A DNA stretch of 64,000 nt from Brachybacterium kimchii (GTDB lineage: Bacteria; Actinomycetota; Actinomycetes; Actinomycetales; Dermabacteraceae): contig NZ_CP097218.1 in NCBI RefSeq assembly GCF_023373525.1, forward strand, positions 2,480,001 through 2,544,000. Direction: 5' to 3'. Made by a program: the position numbers and the translations under genes. The notes beneath the pieces were generated by a model that did no database searches, was not told the origin of the DNA, and was given only the letters and a program-made list of their open reading frames with translations. Shown piece after piece: positions 17,416-28,582 of the stretch. Position 1 is the stretch's first letter; every line of letters begins with the position of its first letter.

Positions 17416-18392
17416 GATACGTGCTGAACAAGCTCGGCCTGTTCGCCCTCACCCTGTGGGCGGCGGTCACCCTGAACTTCCTGCTGCCGCGCCTGATGCC
17501 CGGCTCCCCGGCCGACGCCGCGATCGCCCGGCTCGCCCAGAACGGCCCGGTCTCCGAGGAGACCCGAGCGGCCGTCGAGGCCCAGCTGGGAGTGCCGGAC
17601 GGCAGCCTGCTCGCCCAGTACTGGGCGTACCTGGGGCAGGTCGTGCGCCTCGACTTCGGCGTGTCCTACGCGTTCTACCCGGAGCCGGTGAGCGGGCTCA
17701 TCGGCCGCGCCCTGCCCTACACGCTGATCCTGGTGGGCGCGGTGACCGTGCTGGCCTTCGTGCTGGGCACCCTGCTGGGCGTGATGGCCGCATGGAAGCG
17801 GGGCACCTGGATGGACGCCCTGCCCACCGTGGGAGGCAGCTTCATCAACACCTTCCCCTACTTCTGGACCTCGCTGCTGCTGCTGTTCTTCCTCGGGTAC
17901 ATCGCCCACCTGTTCCCGACCTCGGGCGCGTATTCGGCGACCACCACCCCGCAGCTCAGCGGCTCCTTCGTCGTCGACGCGCTCTACCACGCGGCGCTGC
18001 CGGCGCTCACCCTGCTGGTGACGTCGCTGGGCGGCTGGATCATCGGCATGCGCAACGCCATGATCAACACGCTCGGCGAGGACTACGTGACCTTCGCCGA
18101 GGCCAACGGGATCGGCGGGCGCACCGTCGCCCTGCGCTACGCCGCCCGCAACGCGATCCTGCCCAACCTCACGGGCTTCGGGATGGCCCTCGGCGGGGTC
18201 GTCGGCGGCTCGATCCTCGTCGAGCAGGTCTTCGGCTACCCCGGCATCGGGTTCCTGCTGTTCAACGCCGTGATCGGCCAGGACTACCCGCTCATGCAGG
18301 CGCTCTTCCTCATGATCACCGTGAGCGTGCTGGTGGCGAACCTGCTCGTGGACATCCTCTACGGCGCCCTCGACCCAAGGACCAGGCGATGA
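17412..18392 (+). CDS. Opp/Dpp-type ABC permease, first (DppB-like)
   Basis: 326 aa, six membrane segments. It has the family's N-terminal pattern (a first membrane helix, then PRLMPGSPADAAIARLAQNG and the external loop with QLGVPDGSLLAQYWAYLGQV). The C-terminal GYPGIGFLLFNAVIGQDYPL is the DppB signature. Its ATG overlaps the stop of the binding-protein gene. It pairs with the next gene to form the channel for the putative oligosaccharide. Confidence 0.94.
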   Translation: MRYVLNKLGLFALTLWAAVTLNFLLPRLMPGSPADAAIARLAQNGPVSEETRAAVEAQLGVPDGSLLAQYWAYLGQVVRLDFGVSYAFYPEPVSGLIGRALPYTLILVGAVTVLAFVLGTLLGVMAAWKRGTWMDALPTVGGSFINTFPYFWTSLLLLFFLGYIAHLFPTSGAYSATTTPQLSGSFVVDALYHAALPALTLLVTSLGGWIIGMRNAMINTLGEDYVTFAEANGIGGRTVALRYAARNAILPNLTGFGMALGGVVGGSILVEQVFGYPGIGFLLFNAVIGQDYPLMQALFLMITVSVLVANLLVDILYGALDPRTRR

Positions 18393-19311
18393 ACCGCAGA
18401 CCAGAGACCGCACCAGGCGCAGCCCCCACGACCGAGCGGCGGATCCACCCGGGGCTGCGCGCCCTGGCGTCCTCGGCCCGCACGGTGTGGGGCAATCGCA
18501 AGGCCCGCATCGGCCTGATCGTCATCGGCATCCTGCTGCTGGTGGCGCTGTTCGCGCCGCTGCTCGCCCCCTACGGCCCCACCGACAACTCCTTCGACCG
18601 CAGCCAGGACGCCTCGCTCCAGCACTGGCTGGGCACCACGGCCGCCGGGGAGGACGTGCTCAGCCAGCTGATCTTCGGCGCGCGCATCAGCGTGCTGGTG
18701 GGCTTCGGCGCCGGCTTCATCTCGACCCTGATCGCCGTGATCGTGGGGCTCACCTGGGGGTACCTGACGGGCTTCGCGGCCGACGCGATCAACTTCCTCG
18801 TCAACCTGTTCCTCGTGATCCCGGGGATGCCGCTGATGATCGTGGTCGCGACCTATCTCAGCAACGGCGGCATCTCGGTGATCATCGTGGTCATCGCGAT
18901 CACCGGCTGGGCCTGGGGCGCACGCGTGCTGCGCAGCCAGACCGCGACCCTGCGCTCGCGGGACTTCGTGCAGTCCGCCCGGTTCTCCGGCGAGCGGGCG
19001 GGCCGGATCATCTTCCGCGAGATCCTGCCCAACATGACCTCTCTGATCACGGGCTCCTTCTTCGGGGCGGCGACCGCCGCGATCCTCGCCGAGGCGGGCC
19101 TCGAGTTCCTGGGCCTCGGGGACTCCTCGGTGGTCAGCTGGGGAACGATGATCTATTGGGCGCAGAACTCCAACGCGCTGCTCACCGGGCAGTGGGCGCT
19201 GCTGTTCGCCCCCGGTCTGTGCATCGCCCTCATGGCCACGTCGCTCACGCTCATCAACTTCGGCGTGGACGGCATCAGCAACCCGCGGCTGCGGGAAGGG
19301 AGCACCGGACG

Positions 19312-19315
<4 letters not shown>
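18389..19315 (+). CDS. Opp/Dpp-type ABC permease, second (DppC-like)
   Basis: 308 aa. A first helix, GLIVIGILLLVALFAPLLAP, is followed by the DppC motif HWLGTTAAGEDVLSQLIFGA, five more helices and the EAGLEFLGLGDSSVVSWGTM segment. Both ends overlap neighbours by ATGA, so the four transport genes form one tightly coupled unit. Confidence 0.94.
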
Positions 19316-21060
<1,745 letters not shown>

Positions 21061-21084
21061 GACGACCCACCACGAAGGAGCCCC

Positions 21085-22284
21085 ATGTCCACCCTCCGCT
21101 TCCCCGACGGCTTCCGCTGGGGCGCCGCGACCGCCGCCCACCAGATCGAGGGCAACAACGTGAACTCGAACTGGTGGGAGCTCGAGCACCGGCCCGGCTC
21201 CCCGGTCGTGGAGCCCAGCAACGACGCGGCGGACAGCTACCACCGCTTCGCCGAGGACATCGCCCTGCTCGCGGACGCCGGCCTGAACGCCTACCGCTTC
21301 AGCATCGAGTGGGCGCGCATCGAGCCCGAGCGCGGCGTGGTCTCCCGGGCCGAGCTCGCCCACTACCGGCGGATGATCCAGGCCTGCCTCGACCACGGCG
21401 TCGAGCCCATCGTCACCCTCATGCACTTCACGGTGCCGCGCTGGTTCGAGCGCGACGGCTTCTGGCGGGCCGACGACGCCCCCGAGCTGTTCGCCCGCTA
21501 CACGGAGAGCGTGCTCGGGATCCTCGACGGGGTGCGCGTGGTGTGCACGATCAACGAGCCGAACATCGCGGCGATGCTCGCGGGCGGCGAGGACGCGAAG
21601 AACCTGGTCGCGCACGGCCTGCCGTTCCCCGACCTGCACGTGGCCGATCAGCTGCTGGCCTCCCACCGCCGCTCCCGCGAGGTGCTCTCCGCGCTGCCGG
21701 GCGTGCAGTCGGGCTGGACGATCGCCACCCAGGCCTTCCACGCGAGCGACGAGGAGGGGAGCGAGCAGGCGCTGCTGGAGTACGGGCATCCGCGCGACTT
21801 CTGGTACCTCGAGAACTCCGCGGGGGACGACTTCCTGGGCGTGCAGGCCTACACCCGCACCTTCATCGGCCCGGAGGGCCCGCTCCCCGTCGCCGACGGG
21901 GTCGAGACCACGCTGACCGGATGGGAGTACTTCCCGCCGGCGGCGGAGCTGGGACTGCGCAGCGCCTGGGAGCTGAGCGGCCACGTGCCGCTGATGATCA
22001 CCGAGAACGGCATCGCGACCGCCGACGACGCCCGCCGCATCGACTACACGCGCGGCGCCCTCGAGGGCGTGCACCGGGCGATCGCCGACGGCATCGACGT
22101 GCGCGGCTACCTGCACTGGTCGCTGCTGGACAACTTCGAGTGGGCGAGCGGGTATCGGCCGACGTTCGGGCTGGTGGGCTGGGACCCGCAGACCTTCGAG
22201 CGCCGACCGAAGCCGAGCCTCGCGTGGCTCGGCGACATCGCGCGGCACGGCGCGCTGGAGACGGAGACCTCCGCGGCGGAGTGA
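21085..22284 (+). CDS. Glycoside hydrolase family 1 beta-glycosidase
   Basis: 399 aa, at the short end for GH1. It opens with the family start FPDGFRWGAATAAHQIEG. The acid/base glutamate is Glu158 in TINEPN, and the nucleophile Glu307 is in ITENG. WSLLDNFEWASGY near the C-terminus is the aglycone-site signature. No signal peptide is present, so it would cleave imported beta-glucosides in the cytosol, matching the upstream transporter operon. AAGGAG sits 7 bp before the ATG. Beta-glucosidase is most likely; beta-galactosidase or 6-phospho activity cannot be excluded. Confidence 0.94.
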   Translation: MSTLRFPDGFRWGAATAAHQIEGNNVNSNWWELEHRPGSPVVEPSNDAADSYHRFAEDIALLADAGLNAYRFSIEWARIEPERGVVSRAELAHYRRMIQACLDHGVEPIVTLMHFTVPRWFERDGFWRADDAPELFARYTESVLGILDGVRVVCTINEPNIAAMLAGGEDAKNLVAHGLPFPDLHVADQLLASHRRSREVLSALPGVQSGWTIATQAFHASDEEGSEQALLEYGHPRDFWYLENSAGDDFLGVQAYTRTFIGPEGPLPVADGVETTLTGWEYFPPAAELGLRSAWELSGHVPLMITENGIATADDARRIDYTRGALEGVHRAIADGIDVRGYLHWSLLDNFEWASGYRPTFGLVGWDPQTFERRPKPSLAWLGDIARHGALETETSAAE

Positions 22285-22370
22285 GCATCGGACCAGATGG
22301 TGCGCGACGCGCGGATCGGCTGGCGCTCAGTCCACAGTCCTCAGTCCTCGGACCAGCCGGCCCGCGACGC

Positions 22371-23048
22371 TCAGACCAGCTGGTCCTCGCCCGGGCGATC
22401 GGGCGTCTGCGCCGAGGCCGAGGCGGCGGCCTTCCGAGACTTGGCCCGCTTGCGCAGGGCCTCGATGAGCATCGGCACCACGGAGACGAACACGAGGGCG
22501 AGCACGGCGATCTCGAGGTTCTCGCGGATGAACGTGACGCTGCCCAGCGCGTAGCCGAGCATCGTGATGAGCACGACCCAGAGCACGGCGCCGACGGCGG
22601 ACCAGGTGTAGAAGATGCGCCGCTGCATCTGGCCGACGCCGGCGACGACGGTGATGAAGGTGCGCACGATCGGGACGAAGCGGCCCAGCACCAGGGCTCG
22701 TCGGCCGTAGCGGTCGAAGAACTCGATGGTGCGGTCGAAGTAGCGGCGCTTGAGGAAGCGGCCGTCGCGCTCGTAGAGCTTCCCGCCCAGGCCGCGACCG
22801 ATCTCGTACCCCACGACGTTGCCGGCGAAGGCGGCGACGCACAGGGTCAGCAGGGACAGCGCGAGCGGGACGCCGAGACCGCCGCCGTGGGAGAACATGC
22901 CGACGGCGAAGAGCAGGGAGTCGCCGGGAAGGATCGGGAAGAACAGTCCGCACTCGATGAAGACGATCGCGTGGGCGACCCACCAGAAAGCGGCGCCGAA
23001 GCGCTCCAGCAGCTGCGTGGGGTCCATCAGCATGTGCAGCAGGTCCAT
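22371..23048 (-). CDS. DedA family membrane protein (SNARE-associated/VTT domain)
   Basis: 225 aa. The VTT core is readable: FFPILPGDSLLFAVGMF early, then GYEIGRGLGGKLYERDGRF and the conserved RFVPIVRTFITVVAGVG with the family arginines, and a cytosolic Lys/Arg tail. DedA proteins are undecaprenyl-phosphate or phospholipid flippase-like membrane proteins needed for envelope integrity. The ATG at 23048 has AGAGG upstream; longer in-frame starts read low-complexity Arg/Ala. Single-gene unit. Confidence 0.93.
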   Translation of the reverse strand: MDLLHMLMDPTQLLERFGAAFWWVAHAIVFIECGLFFPILPGDSLLFAVGMFSHGGGLGVPLALSLLTLCVAAFAGNVVGYEIGRGLGGKLYERDGRFLKRRYFDRTIEFFDRYGRRALVLGRFVPIVRTFITVVAGVGQMQRRIFYTWSAVGAVLWVVLITMLGYALGSVTFIRENLEIAVLALVFVSVVPMLIEALRKRAKSRKAAASASAQTPDRPGEDQLV

Positions 23049-23426
23049 GGGGCCTCTTCCGTGGTCACGTCTCGTGGTCGTGTCGATGTCGGGGCGCGGT
23101 GCGCGGGATGCCGGTGCGCCCGGCGCGGGCGTCGCGCGCCGCGCGGGGCGGGTTGCGCGCGACGGGACGCGCGCGGACACCACGTCCATCTTCCGCCACG
23201 GTGTCCGATTCTGCGAGCGCTCGTGGTGCAGGCGTCATGCGAGGACTGTGCAGAAGCTGTGGGGGCGGGACGCGCGCACTCCGCGAGCGGGCCCTCGCAC
23301 GTGGCCGGGCTCGCACGGCCGCGCCCTGATGGACATGCCGCACGCCGGATAGATTGTTCCCGCTCCGCGTCATCAGGCATCGCCCCGCGCCGCCGGACCG
23401 CACTCGCCCCGCCCAGGAAGGCCCCC
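23049..23426. other. Gene-free divergent region between dedA-like gene and map
   Basis: 378 bp between two divergent starts. I see no RNA gene, strong inverted repeat or short ORF with a ribosome site. The sequence GATTGTTCCC at 23352-23361 is the least GC-rich patch and may belong to the map promoter. Confidence 0.4.
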
Positions 23427-24212
23427 ATGATCGAGATCCTCAGCCCCTCCGAGATCACCCGCGCCCGCGCGACCGGGGCGCTCGTCGGCCGCATCCTCCA
23501 GACCATGCGCGAGCGCACCCAGGTGGGGACGAACCTGCTGGAGATCGACGAGTGGACGAAGGACATGATCCTCGAGGCCGGCGCGAAGTCCTGCTACGTC
23601 GACTACGCGCCCTCCTTCGGCGACGGCCCCTTCGGCCACTGGATCTGCACCTCGGTCAACGACGCCGTGCTGCACGGGATGCCCCGCGATCAGGTCCTCG
23701 CCGACGGCGACCTGCTCACCCTCGATCTCGCCGTGATCCTCGACGGCATCGCGTCCGACGCCGCGATCAGCTTCGTGGTCGGCCAGGAGCGCGACCCCGA
23801 GGACACCGCCCTCATCGAGACCACCCGGCGGGCCCTCGCGGCGGGCATCGAGGCCGCCGGCCCGGATGCGCGACTGGGCGACGTCTCGCACGCCATCGGC
23901 CAGGTGCTCTCCGTCGCCGGGTACCCGATCAACATGGACTTCGGCGGCCACGGCATCGGCACCACGATGCACCAGGACCCGCACGTCGCCAACGACGGCC
24001 GCCCCGGCCGCGGGCTGCGCCTGCGCCCCGGGATGCTGCTCGCGCTCGAGCCCTGGATCATGGTCGACACCGACGAGCTGGTCACCGATCCCGAGGACGG
24101 CTGGACCCTGCGCAGCGTGACCGGCGCGCGCACCGCCCACATCGAGCACACGATCGCGATCACCGCGGACGGCGCCGAGATCATGACCCTCGCGCCCGGC
24201 GCCAGCAGCTGA
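23427..24212 (+). CDS. map: Methionine aminopeptidase, type I
   Basis: 261 aa. All dinuclear-metal ligands are in place: Asp100 and Asp111 (LTLDLAVILDGIASDAA), His175 (FGGHGIG), Glu208 (LALEPWI) and Glu240 (HIEHTIAI), plus active-site His83 and His182. It removes initiator Met from nascent proteins. AGGAAGG precedes the ATG at 23427. It is not beside adk or infA as in the ribosomal-protein cluster, so this is probably one of two map copies, as in many actinomycetes; the first copy would lie outside this window. Confidence 0.95.
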   Translation: MIEILSPSEITRARATGALVGRILQTMRERTQVGTNLLEIDEWTKDMILEAGAKSCYVDYAPSFGDGPFGHWICTSVNDAVLHGMPRDQVLADGDLLTLDLAVILDGIASDAAISFVVGQERDPEDTALIETTRRALAAGIEAAGPDARLGDVSHAIGQVLSVAGYPINMDFGGHGIGTTMHQDPHVANDGRPGRGLRLRPGMLLALEPWIMVDTDELVTDPEDGWTLRSVTGARTAHIEHTIAITADGAEIMTLAPGASS

Positions 24213-24284
24213 CCTGCTCGCGGGGCCGACGTCCCTGGAGGGCGGCGGCTCCGCTGCGCGGCGGCGCGCACTACGCTGAAGCGC

Positions 24285-26810
24285 GTGATGACGACGCCGT
24301 CCCCACCGCTCTCCCCAACGCCCGCCGAGCACAGTCCCAGCCGCGACATCGGCCCCGCTCGCGACCTCGAGACCCTCCGCCCGCGGATCCCGCTGCCGGA
24401 CCTCTGGCGGGCCGACTGGATCACCGCCTCTCCGTGGGCCGCGGATCCGCATGCGGCCCCGATCTTCCGCCGGGCATGGGAGCTTCCCTCCCCCGTCGCC
24501 CGCGCGACGCTGCACGTCTCCGGGCTCGGCACCGTGCTGGCCTGGGTCAACGGCCACCCGGCGAGCGAGCAGCGTCTCGCCCCGGGGCTCACGAACGCCT
24601 CGGTCGCCGCCCGCGCGGTGAGCTGGGACGTGACCGCGCAGGCGGCGGGGTCGACGCGGGTCTGCCTCGCCGCGGAACTCGGACGAGGCTTCTTCGACCT
24701 GCACTCGCCCGAGGTCTGGATGTGGTCGGAGGCGCCCTGGCGCGAGGCCCCTCGCGTGACCGCCGAGCTCCACGTGACCTGCGAGGACGGCTGCGAGCAC
24801 GTCCTGGTCACCGACGAGACGTGGCGCTGCGCGACCGGCGGGCTGCGCTTCGACAGCCTGTACGAGGGCGAGACCTGGGACGAGGCCCTCGAGCCCCATG
24901 GCTGGCGGGAGCCCGGCTTCGAGGACGCCGATGGCCACGACACTCGCGCCTCCTCGCGGTGGGCGCCCGTCACGGTGCTCGCCCCCGATCCCGGCCCGTC
25001 GGCCGCGCTGCCCCGTCCGCGCGCCGCCCGCGAGATCCCGACCACCGGGCTGCCTCTGCGCGAGGCCATGGCAGAGCCGATCCTCGTGCAGGGGACCCTG
25101 CTGCCCACCTGGACGGACCTCGGCGACGGACGCTTCGTCGGCGACCTGGGACGCGTCGTCGCCGGCTGGACCCGTCTCGAGCCGCTCACGGACGAGCGCC
25201 TCGAGGTCACCCTCGTCCACGGCGAGCGCCTCGCGGACGACGGCTCCGTGATCGCCGAGAACGCCTTCATCCCCACCGGCCGCTTCCAGCGCGACGACGT
25301 GGCGCTCGAGGGCCGACCCTTCGAGTCCCACCACACCTACAAGGGGTTCCGGTACGTCGAGGTGCGGGGCGCCGTGCCGGGCCGGGACGCGGAGATCCTG
25401 GGCCGCGCCGCCTGGGCCGACGTGCCGCTCGTCGGCGGCACGGAGACCTCGGACCCGACCCTCGCGTGGCTCGAGGAGGCCTTCATCGCGACCGTGCGCG
25501 CGAACCTGCACTGGGTGCTCACCGACACCCCGACCTACGAGAAGAACGGCTGGACGGGCGATGCGCAGGTGGCTCTGCCGGCCCTGCTCACCCGCTTCGA
25601 CCTGCGACGCTTCCTCACCAGCTGGCTCGACGACTTCCTCGACGCGCAGCGCGAGGACGGCTCGCTGCCCGTGATCGTGCCGTCGGCCGGATGGGGCTAC
25701 GGCGACGGACAGTGCGCGCCCGCGCCCGAGTGGACGACGCTGTACCCGGTGCTCGTGGACGCGCTCGAGGGCGAGTACGGCCTGGACCTGTGGCCGATCC
25801 ACGGCGAGGCCGTCGAGGACTACCTGGACTTCGAGCTGGCACGGCTCGACGCGGACGGCCTCGCGGTCGGGATCCTGGGCGACTACCTCTCCCCCGGGGC
25901 CGACGGCCCTCCGCCCGAGGACGTGCGCCTGGAGTCCTCCCTGATGCTGCACCGGGCACTGGACGTGATCGCGCGCGCGGGCCGCAGCATCCATCGCGAG
26001 CGCTATGCCCGCGCCCGCGACGAGCTCGCCGCGCACGTGCTGCGCGTCTTCTTCGACGCCGAGCGCTCGGTGTTCGCCTCGGCGCCTCTGCACGGGAACC
26101 CCCACCTCGCCGACGGTGACGGGGCCGGGAACTCCGCCCCGCCGGAATCGCCTGCCCACTCGGACCCGGGTGCTCCCACGGACCCGGGCTTCCGCCAGAC
26201 CCCGCAGATCCAGGCCCTGGCCTCCGGGATCGTCCCCGCCGGGCACGTCGACGCGGTCCGCAGGCATCTTGTCGAGGACATCCGCGCGCGCGGCGACCAC
26301 CACGACGCCGGCTGCCTGGGCATGGCGCATCTGGGCGGTGTGCTCGTGCAGGCGGGTCGTGCGGACCTGGCGCTCGCGGTCGCCCGCAACCCTGCGCCGC
26401 CCAGCTGGGAGAGCTGGCGCCTCGCGGGCCATCGCACCCTGCTGGAGATGTGGGTCGAGCCCGTGCGCTCGCGCGCCCACTACTTCATGGGCGCCGGCGT
26501 GGACTTCGTGGCCCGTGACCTGGTGGGCCTGCACCGGACCGCTCCGGACTGGGCGACCTTCGAGCTGCGGCCCGTCCTCGTCCCGGGGCTCGACCGACTC
26601 GCGGTCGAGCATCGCGGGATCCGGGCGGGCTGGGAGCAGGAGGCCGACGGGGATCTGCGCGGTGACGCGGATGGGGCCTCCGACCTGGACATCCCCTGTT
26701 CGAGGGTGCACCTCACGGTGCCCGACGGCTCCCGGGCGCTCGTGCACCTGCCGGACGGTCGCCGCCTCGAGGTCGGGCCGGGCGAGCACCGCTGGGAGCT
26801 GGGAGGCTGA
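24285..26810 (+). CDS. Glycoside hydrolase family 78-like protein (alpha-L-rhamnosidase)
   Basis: 841 aa (GTG 24285; ATG 24288 is equally possible). N-terminal beta domains (ADWITASPWAADPHAAPIFR, ending near the LWING-like VLAWVNGHP) are followed by an (alpha/alpha)6 barrel. The GH78 acid region reads DTPTYEKNGWTGDAQ at about residues 413-427, close to the usual DCP-RDERLGWTGD; the Arg-Leu pair of that motif is replaced by Lys-Asn. The C-terminal SRAHYFMGAGVDFVARDL matches the barrel end. No signal peptide, so the substrate would be an imported rhamnoside. No rhamnose catabolic or transport gene adjoins it. Confidence 0.85.
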   Translation: MMTTPSPPLSPTPAEHSPSRDIGPARDLETLRPRIPLPDLWRADWITASPWAADPHAAPIFRRAWELPSPVARATLHVSGLGTVLAWVNGHPASEQRLAPGLTNASVAARAVSWDVTAQAAGSTRVCLAAELGRGFFDLHSPEVWMWSEAPWREAPRVTAELHVTCEDGCEHVLVTDETWRCATGGLRFDSLYEGETWDEALEPHGWREPGFEDADGHDTRASSRWAPVTVLAPDPGPSAALPRPRAAREIPTTGLPLREAMAEPILVQGTLLPTWTDLGDGRFVGDLGRVVAGWTRLEPLTDERLEVTLVHGERLADDGSVIAENAFIPTGRFQRDDVALEGRPFESHHTYKGFRYVEVRGAVPGRDAEILGRAAWADVPLVGGTETSDPTLAWLEEAFIATVRANLHWVLTDTPTYEKNGWTGDAQVALPALLTRFDLRRFLTSWLDDFLDAQREDGSLPVIVPSAGWGYGDGQCAPAPEWTTLYPVLVDALEGEYGLDLWPIHGEAVEDYLDFELARLDADGLAVGILGDYLSPGADGPPPEDVRLESSLMLHRALDVIARAGRSIHRERYARARDELAAHVLRVFFDAERSVFASAPLHGNPHLADGDGAGNSAPPESPAHSDPGAPTDPGFRQTPQIQALASGIVPAGHVDAVRRHLVEDIRARGDHHDAGCLGMAHLGGVLVQAGRADLALAVARNPAPPSWESWRLAGHRTLLEMWVEPVRSRAHYFMGAGVDFVARDLVGLHRTAPDWATFELRPVLVPGLDRLAVEHRGIRAGWEQEADGDLRGDADGASDLDIPCSRVHLTVPDGSRALVHLPDGRRLEVGPGEHRWELGG

Positions 26811-26870
26811 CCGGCAGGCGAACCTCCGGCCCGGCCACACGCCCTGGCCTCCCCTCACCCCGGCCTCCCC

Positions 26871-27722
26871 TCACCCCCGGCCGCGCACCCCGGAGACCAG
26901 GCGGCACACCCCGTAGATCACGAAGGAGATCGTGGTGATGAAGGGGCTGATGGGCACGGAGCTGCCCGCGGCCAGCAGCACGCCGCCCACGGAGGCGGCG
27001 AGCGCGAAGACGACCGACAGCAGCGTCACCCGCACGGGCGAGGCGCTCAGGCGCATCGCGGCCGCCGCCGGGGTGACCAGCAGCGAGAGCACGAGCAGCG
27101 CGCCGACGATCTGCACGGAGACGGCGACGGCCGCTCCCAGCAGCACCATGAACACGACCGAGAGCGCGCGCGTGGGCACGCCGCGGGCCTGGGCGGTGAC
27201 GGGATCCGTGGAGGCGAACAGCAGGGGCCGCCAGATCACCAGCAGCCCTGCGGCGACGAGCGCGCAGATCACCAGCAGCGAGGTGATCTGCGGGTTGTCG
27301 ATCGCGACGATCTGCCCGGTGAGCAGGCCGAACTTGTTCGAGGCGCGCCCGGAGTAGAGGGACAGGCTGAGGATGCCGAGCCCCAGCCCGAAGGGCATGA
27401 GCACCGCGGTCGCGGAGTTGCGGTCGCGCGCCCGGGATCCCAGCACGCCGATCACGAGCGCCGCGAGCATCGAGCCGATGAGCGAGCCGGGCACCACGCC
27501 CGCACCGAGCAGCAGCCCCACGGAGGCGCCGGCGAAGGACAGCTCGCTGATGCCGTGCACGGCGAAGGCCATGTCTCGCATCATCACGAACACGCCGATC
27601 AGCCCGCCCACGACCCCGAGGGCGACGCAGGCGATGATCGTGTTGCGCAGCAGCGGCAGCAGCTCCGCGTAGTCGGAGAAGTCGACGACCTCGGAGAGCA
27701 TCCGGGGAAGCTGGTCGCTCAT
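26871..27722 (-). CDS. Zinc/manganese ABC transporter permease (ZnuB/MntB-type)
   Basis: 283 aa with eight or nine membrane helices of the ABC-3 family. Readable markers are FVMMRDMAFAVHGISELSFA after the first helix and GLLTGQIVAIDNPQ in the middle. The ATG at 27722 overlaps the stop of the upstream ATPase gene by 4 bp. It is last gene of the three-gene metal importer on the minus strand. The metal (Zn or Mn) is not fixed by the permease sequence; the Zur-like box upstream of the operon favours zinc. Confidence 0.93.
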   Translation of the reverse strand: MSDQLPRMLSEVVDFSDYAELLPLLRNTIIACVALGVVGGLIGVFVMMRDMAFAVHGISELSFAGASVGLLLGAGVVPGSLIGSMLAALVIGVLGSRARDRNSATAVLMPFGLGLGILSLSLYSGRASNKFGLLTGQIVAIDNPQITSLLVICALVAAGLLVIWRPLLFASTDPVTAQARGVPTRALSVVFMVLLGAAVAVSVQIVGALLVLSLLVTPAAAAMRLSASPVRVTLLSVVFALAASVGGVLLAAGSSVPISPFITTISFVIYGVCRLVSGVRGRG

Positions 27723-28582
27723 CGGGCGCCTCCCGCCTGTGCGTGGTCGTCGGCCGCGCGCGGGGCGAGCACGGCGTCGTCGTCATGGTGCTGGTGGTCG
27801 GGGACGCCCGCGACGAGGACGCGGCCGTGCAGGCGCAGCACGTCGACCTGGACGCCGTAGAGCTCGCTGAGGACGTCCGAGCGCAGCACCTCGTCGGGCG
27901 TGCCGATGCGGAAGCGCGACCCGGCGATGTAGAGGACGCGGTCCACGATGTCCAGGATCGGGTTCACGTCGTGGGTGACGAAGAGGACGCCCAGGTCGAG
28001 GCGGGTGCGGGCGTCGTCGACGAGGCGGGCGACCATCCGCTGGTGCGGGAGGTCGAGGGAGAGCAGCGGTTCGTCGCACAGCAGCAGGTCGGGGTCGGCC
28101 GCGAGGGCCTGCGCGATCCGCAGCCGCTGCTGCTCGCCGCCGGAGAGGCGGGAGACGGGGGCGCCGCCGTAGCGGCTCGCGCCGACCGCGGCGAGCAGCT
28201 CGTCGACCCTCTCGCGGGCCGCACGGCGCGGCAGGGACAGACCCCAGCGGTCGCCGTCGAGCCCCAGGCGCACCAGGTCACGGCCGCGCAGGGGGAGCCC
28301 GTCGTCGGCCAGGCGCTGCTGCGGCACGAGCCCGATGCGGCGGCTCCCGCGCCCCACGTCGCGGCCGAGCAGGCGGATGCTTCCCGCGCTCAGCGGCTCG
28401 AGGCCGAGGATCGCGCGCAGCAGTGTGGACTTGCCCGAGCCGTTCGCGCCGAGCACGGCGATGACCTCGCCGCGGCGCACGTCGAGGTCGACGTCCTGCC
28501 ACAGCACGCGGTCGCCGAAGCGCTTGGTCGCCCCGCGCAGGGTGAGCAGGGGCGGTGCGGCGGAGATGTTGCCGTCCGTCAC
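27719..28582 (-). CDS. Zinc/manganese ABC transporter ATP-binding protein (ZnuC-type)
   Basis: 287 aa from GTG 28582, which overlaps the binding-protein stop by 4 bp. Walker A GANGSGKST (45-53), signature LSGGEQQ (146-152), Walker B LLLCDEP. The C-terminus has a His/Asp-rich patch, PDHQHHDDD, unusual for an ATPase subunit and suggestive of metal sensing or buffering, though that is speculative. It energises the downstream permease. Confidence 0.94.
   Translation of the reverse strand: MTDGNISAAPPLLTLRGATKRFGDRVLWQDVDLDVRRGEVIAVLGANGSGKSTLLRAILGLEPLSAGSIRLLGRDVGRGSRRIGLVPQQRLADDGLPLRGRDLVRLGLDGDRWGLSLPRRAARERVDELLAAVGASRYGGAPVSRLSGGEQQRLRIAQALAADPDLLLCDEPLLSLDLPHQRMVARLVDDARTRLDLGVLFVTHDVNPILDIVDRVLYIAGSRFRIGTPDEVLRSDVLSELYGVQVDVLRLHGRVLVAGVPDHQHHDDDAVLAPRAADDHAQAGGAR

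Noticed and set aside
23373..26858. 1161-codon minus-strand open frame opposite map and the GH78 gene
   Set aside because: A GC-rich antisense shadow: no domain, composition typical of reversed codons, while both plus-strand genes have all catalytic motifs.
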